DNA of 64,000 nt from NCBI GenBank assembly GCA_030765065.1, contig CM060978.1, positions 115,239,692 to 115,303,691 on the forward strand. Reading direction: 5' to 3'. The DNA comes from Deroplatys truncata. Lineage: Eukaryota > Arthropoda > Insecta > Mantodea > Mantidae. Positions 57,563 through 64,000 of this stretch are shown here, one piece after another. The translations under genes were made by a program, and so were the position numbers. Numbering within the stretch: the stretch's first letter is position 1; each line of letters opens with the position of its first letter. Below the pieces are notes generated by a model. It saw only the letters and a program-made list of their open reading frames with translations. It was not told the origin of the DNA and searched no databases.

Positions 57563-57922
57563 CCATTATTTCACAAACCTTAGGAAAACAAAGATAAACT
57601 TTATTAACTTAAGTATCCTTCAAGCATAAAAACCATCATTGATCTTATACACTCTAATATCTAACAAATGTATTTCTTTCTGGAGAGCACTGATGACACT
57701 CAAATCATGATTCTAACAGTTATCACGCTTGTAATGTTTCGGATCCCGTGTTAAGCAGCCGCTGCTGGAAGAATGAATTACCGAACAAACACTCTCAAGA
57801 AAAATGCAAACACCTCTATTCGCGACCGGAGACGCATTTACCTCAAAGCAAAAGTGACATCAGAAAATTATTTTATCAAAACACAGTGCTGTGTGGTAGT
57901 ACAGTGAAATCTAGACGCATCC

Positions 57923-59208
57923 AGAGGCGCAATGAGAAAGTAAGTTTCCCTATTTTTTAAACAAAGAAAATAGTTGCATGAAAAACTTGATTGGCAACAG
58001 GTACAGCAATGTTTGAGCTATTTTTCGACATAGCCACAACAAGAATTGACACATTTGTCAAATCGTGTCGTAGAAGTCAGCCGCCTGTGAATGGAACCAG
58101 CATGTGGCTATCGTCTTCAGCTCTACGTCGTCGTTAAAACGCTGATCAAAGGACAGGAATTTCCTGAGGTGCAAGAAAAGATAGAAATAGCTGGGAACAG
58201 GATCAGGACTAAATGGTTAATGATCAAACAGCTCCCAGCAGAACTCCTTCAGAAATAGTTGCTGTGCACCGAGCCGTATGTGAATGAGCATTGTCATGGA
58301 GCAGCACAACACCTGCAGTAAGCATTCCACGTCTTATTTTGAATGTCAATCGCAATTTCCGCAGTGTTTCACAGTAACGGTCACCGTTCACTATTTCACC
58401 TCTGGGCAGGAAGTCAATGAGCAAAATATCATTCCTGTCCCAGAACACCGTGCACATCACTTTTTGCACCGACAGTCTTTGAGTTTCGTCTTGACCGGAG
58501 ATCCACTGTGACGCCAATATATTGACTGTTGCTTGGTTTCCGGGTTAAAGTGCGAAATCCACGTCTCATTGCCCGTGACGATGTTGCCAAGGAACTCGTC
58601 GCCATCATCACGATACCACTGCAGAAATGTCAGTACTGCTCCTAAACCTTTCATTTTGTGCTCGGTGTCAGTTTTTTCGGCACCCACCGCAATTTCCTGA
58701 ACAGCAGGTGTATAGTGACAATTTCGTGAAACAAGGATCCTGATATCTGCAGAAAATGCCTGCTGAGCTCCGTAATCGTGAAGCGACGGTTCTCCACGAT
58801 GCGCTGTCGTACCAGCTTAACAGTATCATCATGAGGGACGGCGGGCCATTGCGCTCATCATGGACACTTTGACGATCTTCGGAAAACTGCCCACACCAGC
58901 GACGCACCATGTGTTTGCTCATGATTTTCGGTCCGTAGACCTGACAGGGCTGACGATAAATTTCGATCGGCGTTATGTTTTGTGCAGTAAGAAACTTTAT
59001 ATCTGACCGAACCCAGCGGGCGGCGGGTCAGCGAATACGAGCCGTCATTTTGGGCCACTTCTTCCGCGCTACTGGCACCAGGCGGGACCTGTCGGCCGGC
59101 ATATGAGTGATACATTATAGATCTGTTACACATGCGGAATTTTCCCGGTTAAATGCGTTGATTTTTAAAGGAAACAAAATCGGAAACTTACTTTCTAGAT
59201 GCGCCTCG
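57923..59208 (-). mobile_element. mariner transposon, third family (dead)
   Basis: Right end CGAGGCGCATCTAGAAAGTA (inverse) at 59208 next to TA, and left end GAGGCGCAATGAGAAAGTAA near 57924. 1.29 kb. Minus-strand transposase pieces: MSKHMVRRWCGQFSEDRQSV (HTH, 58922-58863), VTGNETWISHFNPETKQQS near 58580-58520, CTVFWDRNDILLIDFLPRGE near 58455-58400, and LLHDNAHSHTA near 58310-58275. The motif normally reading GDETW has Asn in place of the first catalytic Asp, and a decayed SPDPVPS-like third motif lies near 58215. Several frameshifts. TIR and protein differ from the 10.9/27.1-kb family. Confidence 0.92.
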
Positions 59209-59937
59209 TATATAGACTAAAAGGAATAATAACATTTACAGCCCGTCTTTATATCGGTGTGCATAGTGAATAACGTAAACATGAACACCAATTTCTGGAA
59301 TTACGGAATGTATTTAACGACAAATTAAGACAAGGGAGAATATTTTCTCGCATTATAGAACGTTTTATTTAGGAAACCCCTTTCTCCCTTCTATATTCCA
59401 TCACTGTACCAGAGTTATTGAAAAATGAGCTTTATCATATTATTCCAATTATAATTAGTATAGAATGCATGTAGCAGAACTTCATACTGCTTTGGAATTT
59501 TTGAAGATGTCATGATTGTAACAAAATTTCCATTTTAGACTACAGATAATCTCGTCACATACAATTTCATGTATTACAAGTAAGTAACATTTGCAACACA
59601 ATCAGGACTCAATTAAATATATTTTAAATTTTAACATACCGGAAAGTGTTAGCAAAAACCAAGCCACCCAATCGCTCAAGTGCTAATCCAGAAATAAAAA
59701 AAATTCATTGCATGCGGATATTGAAACACCTGAGAATATTCTAAAATATTGTGTATATACCTGATGTTTAGCTTAAAATACCTACAAGAGCTTTAGTGAC
59801 ATCTACAGAATCCTAAAATGTTTGAAGTATTAAAATAATTTAAAACATAAAAAATACCATTGAGATGTAAAAACCTGTGCCGATAGCATGAGAACCTAAA
59901 ACGATGCAAGATAAAATAGTGAAACGTTCGCAACTTC
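59209..59937. other. unique sequence inside the large inverted repeat, nothing recognised
   Basis: AT-rich with no visible coding or repeat feature. Confidence 0.5.
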
Positions 59938-61705
59938 GCTTTCGTGTTTATAGTCATGTCTTAGATTTTTTCAAAGTTCTAGGAATCGAGTGGTACTTTA
60001 TGCTAGTGTTATTAAATGACTGAGGGTTCGATTCATGAAATTGAGTTTTATTTATGGACGCTCTTTAACTACTATGGCTCTTATCGTCCCATTCTATATT
60101 GGGCGTGAAAGACCGGTAATTTTGCTCAGAGGCCTTTTTATCGGGCTTGAGGTTCTTTTACGTACCGTAAATCTAAAACACGGGACCACCAGCTTTACTT
60201 CCCTTCCGAAGGAAGCCATGCTAAGGATTTTTACGCCCGAAAAAAATCCATCGCCCTCCGCCGGGTTTGGACCCGCGACCTGGGGAACTAGAGGCTAGCA
60301 TGGTAACCACTACATCACGGAGGACGACAGGTTCGATTCATGCTTGGAGATGTAGTTTTTTCTTTAGCCAGTGTATAATGTCGGTACCTGATCTGTAGGT
60401 AGATTACCTGTGTGTTGGTTGGAGAACCAATAGGCACGCATTGGCTGGATTGGCTCGCTGACAATCAAAAGGGTTAATCCTCTTTGCTTTCTAGAGAGGC
60501 AACCTGCCGTACTGTTCTGCTATCTCAGGAGGGATGTACAAACTATTTAAAATGTTATAGACCGTGTTTACGCTCGTGTATAAAAATATATTTATGCATG
60601 TGTGTAAGCGCGTATGCATGGAAGTATGCGCGCGGTGTGTGGAAATTAGTGGTATCCTTCCCTGTTGTCCCTTTTATTATTTTCTTTAATTTGTTTCCAA
60701 CAAATGAGTTTGCGTATAATTCCATTTGCCCTTTTAAAGCAAAATTTTACGCCGCTTTCATTACCCTTTTTCTGCAATGGGGATTCCACCAAATATTTCG
60801 TCTGTTTTCAATATGACTGGTGGTCTGGGAATGTTAGCTCATGCCGGATGTAAGTACTTGCGAACGGCGTTTAGGTATTTCTTGAACACAAATCCCATCA
60901 CGTGACTTGCTGCCTGGGAATGCAAACATTGTTTTTATTACCCTCCCCAAGTGACCTTGAACCTATCTCTGAATGCCCACAGCATTTAGGTATTTCTTGT
61001 ACTAAAGGCCAACACGTGGCCATGAAAGTGACGCTAAGACTTCCCTTTCCACAAAAAACACCCCTTCCACCAGTGATCTTGAATCTGTCCGTGAATGCCC
61101 CTGGCATTTAGGCATATCTTGAATTCAAAGGCAGCACGTGGCCGGGAATGTCATTTAAATTCACCAAAAATGCCTTCTTCTGCCCAAATGATTCCTGAAA
61201 TCGCCTTTCTGGAGAGGATTACGGACCAGATGCGAGTACTAATGTGGATCGCAAGTAACTACTTGGCCGTGAATGCCCACGGCGTTCAAGTACTTCTTGC
61301 ACTCAAAGCCAACACTTGGCAATAAAAGTGACGCTAAAACTTCCGATTCTAACAAAGAAAACCTCCCCACTCCGCAAAAGGATGCAGTTACCTTGAATGC
61401 CTACGACGTTTATGTATTTCTTGCATTCAAAGCTAACACGTGGCCATGAAAATGACATTCTAGCAAGAAACCAAAAGGATACAGTGACCTGGAAGCTGGC
61501 CGTTAATGCCCATGGCGTTTAGGTATTTATTGCACTCAAAGCCAACACGTGGACGAGAATGTCACTTTAACTACCCATCCCACCAAAAACATATTTGAAA
61601 TCGCCTTTCTGGGGGGGGGGTAAATTACAGGCCGGATGCGAGTGCTAGCGTGGACCATAAGTATTTGGTTTTGAATGCCCATTTATATACTACTACTAAC
61701 GTGGA
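59938..61705 (+). mobile_element. large inverted repeat, right arm (Foldback-like), with SINE
   Basis: Inverse copy of 55055-56113, longer because of a SINE insertion (60038-60329) and more tandem units. From 60860 to 61690 there are about six units spaced about 105-175 bases, each with a phrase like GGCGTTTAGGTATTTCTTGC and ACTCAAAGCCAACACGTGG. E-boxes CACGTG lie at 60898, 61013, 61135, 61437 and 61546. The last bases ATATACTACTACTAACGTGG mirror the start of the left arm. A tRNA-like box B (GGTTCGATTCATGC) lies in the inner half. Confidence 0.82.
60038..60329 (-). repeat. tRNA-derived SINE, family 1, copy 5
   Basis: Reverse copy with the full body (ATATTGGGCGTGAAAGACCG, AGAGGCCTTTTTATCGGGC, GTGGTAACCATGCTAGCC inverse). 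Target-site duplication GGTTCGATTCATG at 60025-60037 and 60332-60344. The left arm at 56020-56030 has the empty site, so this insertion came after the arms were duplicated. Confidence 0.95.
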
Positions 61706-62208
61706 AGTAAGTCTACTTATTATCACTGTAATTGTAACTGTATATATGAAAAGTGGGACGGTTGTGGGGATATTGTGATTGTTTCGGCGGGAGTCCGAGC
61801 TGCAGTCACGGGCGCGCGAGAAGACTTGCGGTGGCCAAAGCGTGAAGGAAAAGCACTGTATTTGCTTGCAGTATCATGAGACGGCTCATTTTGTTACACG
61901 AAGGAGGGCAGTCAAGACTTTGCTCTTATCACATACTATTACGGAAGCAGGAAGGGACATTATTGTAAACCATGAATGTATCAGTATCACAAGCAACAGC
62001 TTCGTTATGCTTTTACTATCACATATGAAGTACAGCTCCCATTTCCCTTACTCCTAGAGGCCTCCCTTTACGGGTACGTTGGCTTTTCTCTTTGCTTCAA
62101 CTGTTCTACATACGTCTGTCTGTTCCGGGAGCAGAAAAGACAAGTTCTTTGACGCCACGGGGCTCCCAGATGACTGGCACTGCGCTGAATCGCTCAAAAA
62201 CATGTAAG
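61706..62208. other. GC-mixed spacer, nothing firmly recognised
   Basis: A GC-rich patch near 61780-61850 and an exon-like stretch on the plus strand at about 62130-62202 (ending AACAT before GTAAGT) were looked at, but no protein could be recognised. The GTAAGT overlaps the border of the next element. Confidence 0.4.
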
Positions 62209-63352
62209 TAGGGGAAAGATCCCTATATTGAACCACTTACGTCTGAATAGTAAATAATAATTATAATTTCAAATCAAAATTTTCAGAGACACAAGCGTTA
62301 AAATGACAAATCCTTGCGCTATTAATATAGTCAACACAATTTAAAATTAATACGATTATCAATTAAATAACATTTAAAAAGTGAAATGGTGTAAATCGGT
62401 TCAAATTAGGAACGTGGTCCTTAAATTGAACCACCCGAGTCTAAAAATGAACCACATACTTTTAAGTTAAAAATACTTTTAATTAATACAAAATACACGT
62501 TTTATTGTACATTCAAAACAAATATGCTATCAGCAACAACAGTAGAGTCCAAAATTGTGATAAGAATAGCAATTTCCTTGAACGTTTTGAATTTTTATAT
62601 GACAGTCACTTGGTTTTTGGAATAGGTATTATTTGCAAATATAGAGTTTTTACTAATTTTTACTCTCATTCAAGAGAGTCCAATTATACACAGTCTTCAA
62701 ATAAAACACTTTCTTCTTAGCACTAACTTTTGTACACTTTTGGCGAAGCCATATTCTACAACTCATACACTGGATCATGTCCATAATTTCAGACAATTCA
62801 CATATTCATGTCAGCCACTGTTTTTAACATGATTTTTTTTAACTTAACATATTTTATCGATATTTATTCACAAGAGATACTATTCGCAGTTGAACAATCC
62901 TAGAACTTCAATAGGTTTCTTAAATTGGACCAGTTCAATATAGGGTTCAAACAGTGGTTCAATTTACCAGCTCGCCATTTTGGAAGCTTTAGCATCTATG
63001 TGAATAGGAGAGACGCTGCTTGAAAAAAAAACGTATGCATGAATATTGTTGCTAAATAAACACTTCATAACATGCAATATATATATATATATATATATAT
63101 AGATCATCTCAAACTTATCTAATTGGTCGTATAAGCTTAGCTAGAGGAGTCAAATATTACTTCTGAAGCACCAAAAACACACAACACTTCATACAACTGA
63201 AACCCAGCTCAGAATGTAAAGTCAACAACTCCAGCATTCATAACTGTACACGTCACGCTTCTGCTAGGATTATGGTGACACCTGTGAACAGTTTAGAAAA
63301 CATCGGGGCGGTTCAATTTAACAGGCGGTTCAAATTAGGGACCTTTCCCCTA
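62209..63352. mobile_element. MITE with TAGGGGAAAG ends and subterminal GGTTCAA motifs
   Basis: Begins TAGGGGAAAGATCCCTATAT then TGAACCAC at 62209 and ends with the inverse of TAGGGGAAAGGTCCCTAATT at 63352. At least eight further copies of GGTTCAAWTTA or its inverse lie near both ends (62230, 62397, 62423, 62445, 62932, 62943, 62955, 63308, 63325), typical of subterminal transposase-binding repeats. No transposase inside. The TIR resembles that of the PHD-finger pogo-like element at 36647-37927. An AT repeat lies at 63078-63101. Confidence 0.82.
63078..63101 (+). repeat. (AT)n microsatellite
   Basis: About 12 AT units inside the MITE. Confidence 0.93.
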
Positions 63353-64000
63353 TTATGTTGCTGAAAAGGGAAACGGAGTTTACTTGGATAACTTGATATC
63401 TATCGCCTATGAAGAGTGGAACCGTATATTTGAATTAATACCTTGTATGTGTTAAGATTAAGCCTCAAATAAATACTAATGCATAAATACAAATGATTTA
63501 TATTAAAGCATTTGTACTATTTCTGTATTTTACAAATACCTACTGAAATGTGCAAATCAAAATATTAAATGTTTGCCCCATCGTATACAGGACTGTGTAC
63601 ATGGAAGATTATTAGAGATATTGAGTGTTAAAGACATCCGCAGAGCTGAGCAGATGCTACATATATTAAGGAGTGCTTTACACAGCAAGATATATACACC
63701 TATAGACCAGAGACAAAATAAAACTTTCAAAATTTACGGAACACTGATGTACAAGAGATTTAGTAAACGGTATGAAAGTACATTGCATTAGAATTTATAC
63801 ATTTTAAATTAGGAAGCCTCAAGACGGTTTTTCTTGGTGACAAAGCGTCACTGAGTCAGTCTTAAAATATGTAACGCTACAAGGTTTGGCGCCCATGTAT
63901 TTCCGTTACGATGTTCCAGAAAGAGATATGTTGCTCTTTCTTGCAATTCTTTTGTCATTAGAGAACATACGAAAAAGTCATGGCATTACCTTAATTGTTT
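63353..64000. other. right end, nothing recognised
   Basis: AT-rich. A 72-codon plus-strand frame at 63573-63791 has no recognised relatives. No splice-bounded exon could be assigned. Confidence 0.45.

Noticed and set aside
60898-61325. Repeated peptides such as NAHGVQVLLALKANTW in different frames of the arm
   Set aside because: They come from the tandem units read by chance in open frames; they are short, lie on both strands and are interrupted differently in each unit.
62130-62202. Exon-like plus-strand stretch ending at GTAAGT
   Set aside because: No good acceptor, no recognised protein, and the GTAAGT continues into the TIR of the MITE at 62209, so it is probably chance.

Overview
This is a TE-rich stretch of an animal nuclear genome, AT-rich and with very long introns. 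It is most likely from an arthropod and probably an insect. The evidence is a DRAK-type kinase closest (from memory) to the insect form, mariner families with TA target duplications, insect-style CR1-like and I-like LINEs, and a GIY-YIG Penelope-like element. The species cannot be fixed from the sequence. No bacterial, viral or CRISPR features were seen.

One host gene is recognised, on the minus strand: a death-associated-protein-kinase-related (DRAK/STK17) serine/threonine kinase. Four consecutive coding exons (34279-34067, 24581-24443, 4568-4442, 3438-3390) join in phase with GT/AG borders. They cover the glycine loop, catalytic Lys and helix C, then HLDLK, then DFG to the activation segment, then APE. 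The intervening introns are about 9.5, 19.9 and 1.0 kb. The 5' exon(s) were not found to the right, and the 3' exons lie beyond the left edge.

Almost everything else is transposon. Region by region: 1-2300, a near-intact Penelope-like element (PLE) between 59-bp inverted repeats that contain a hammerhead-ribozyme-like core. 5.4-7.2 kb, a decayed RNase H-type LINE with an internal CA/CG microsatellite. 10.3 kb, a foldback palindrome. 10.9-12.1 kb, a mariner. 13.3-14.8 kb, a second RNase H-type LINE. 15.2-17.5 kb, a Tigger/pogo element. 19.0-21.7 kb, two related Tc1/mariner-superfamily elements, one an inverted chimera. 25.7-30.8 kb, a CR1-like LINE with a second copy of the 10.9-kb mariner cleanly inserted in its reverse transcriptase. 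32.3-33.6 kb, a hairpin and a decayed transposase. 35.7-51.6 kb, several copies of an approximately 0.9-kb family, some tail-to-tail or back-to-back, with a PHD-finger pogo-like element inserted in one. 42-43.4 kb, a minisatellite present in two opposite orientations. 45.6-47.1 kb, a hAT element. 47.2-48.2 and 53.0-54.0 kb, Harbinger-like MITEs. 55.1-61.7 kb, a very large inverted repeat with tandem-repeat arms (Foldback-like) holding a SINE and a third mariner family. 62.2-63.4 kb, a MITE whose termini resemble those of the pogo-like element.

Five copies of one tRNA-derived SINE family are scattered from 42.9 to 60.3 kb, three with visible target-site duplications. The main value of the window is the order of nested insertions. 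No new multi-gene system is evident. The least explained structures are the 55-61.7 kb inverted repeat, the hammerhead-like PLE termini and the approximately 0.9-kb family.
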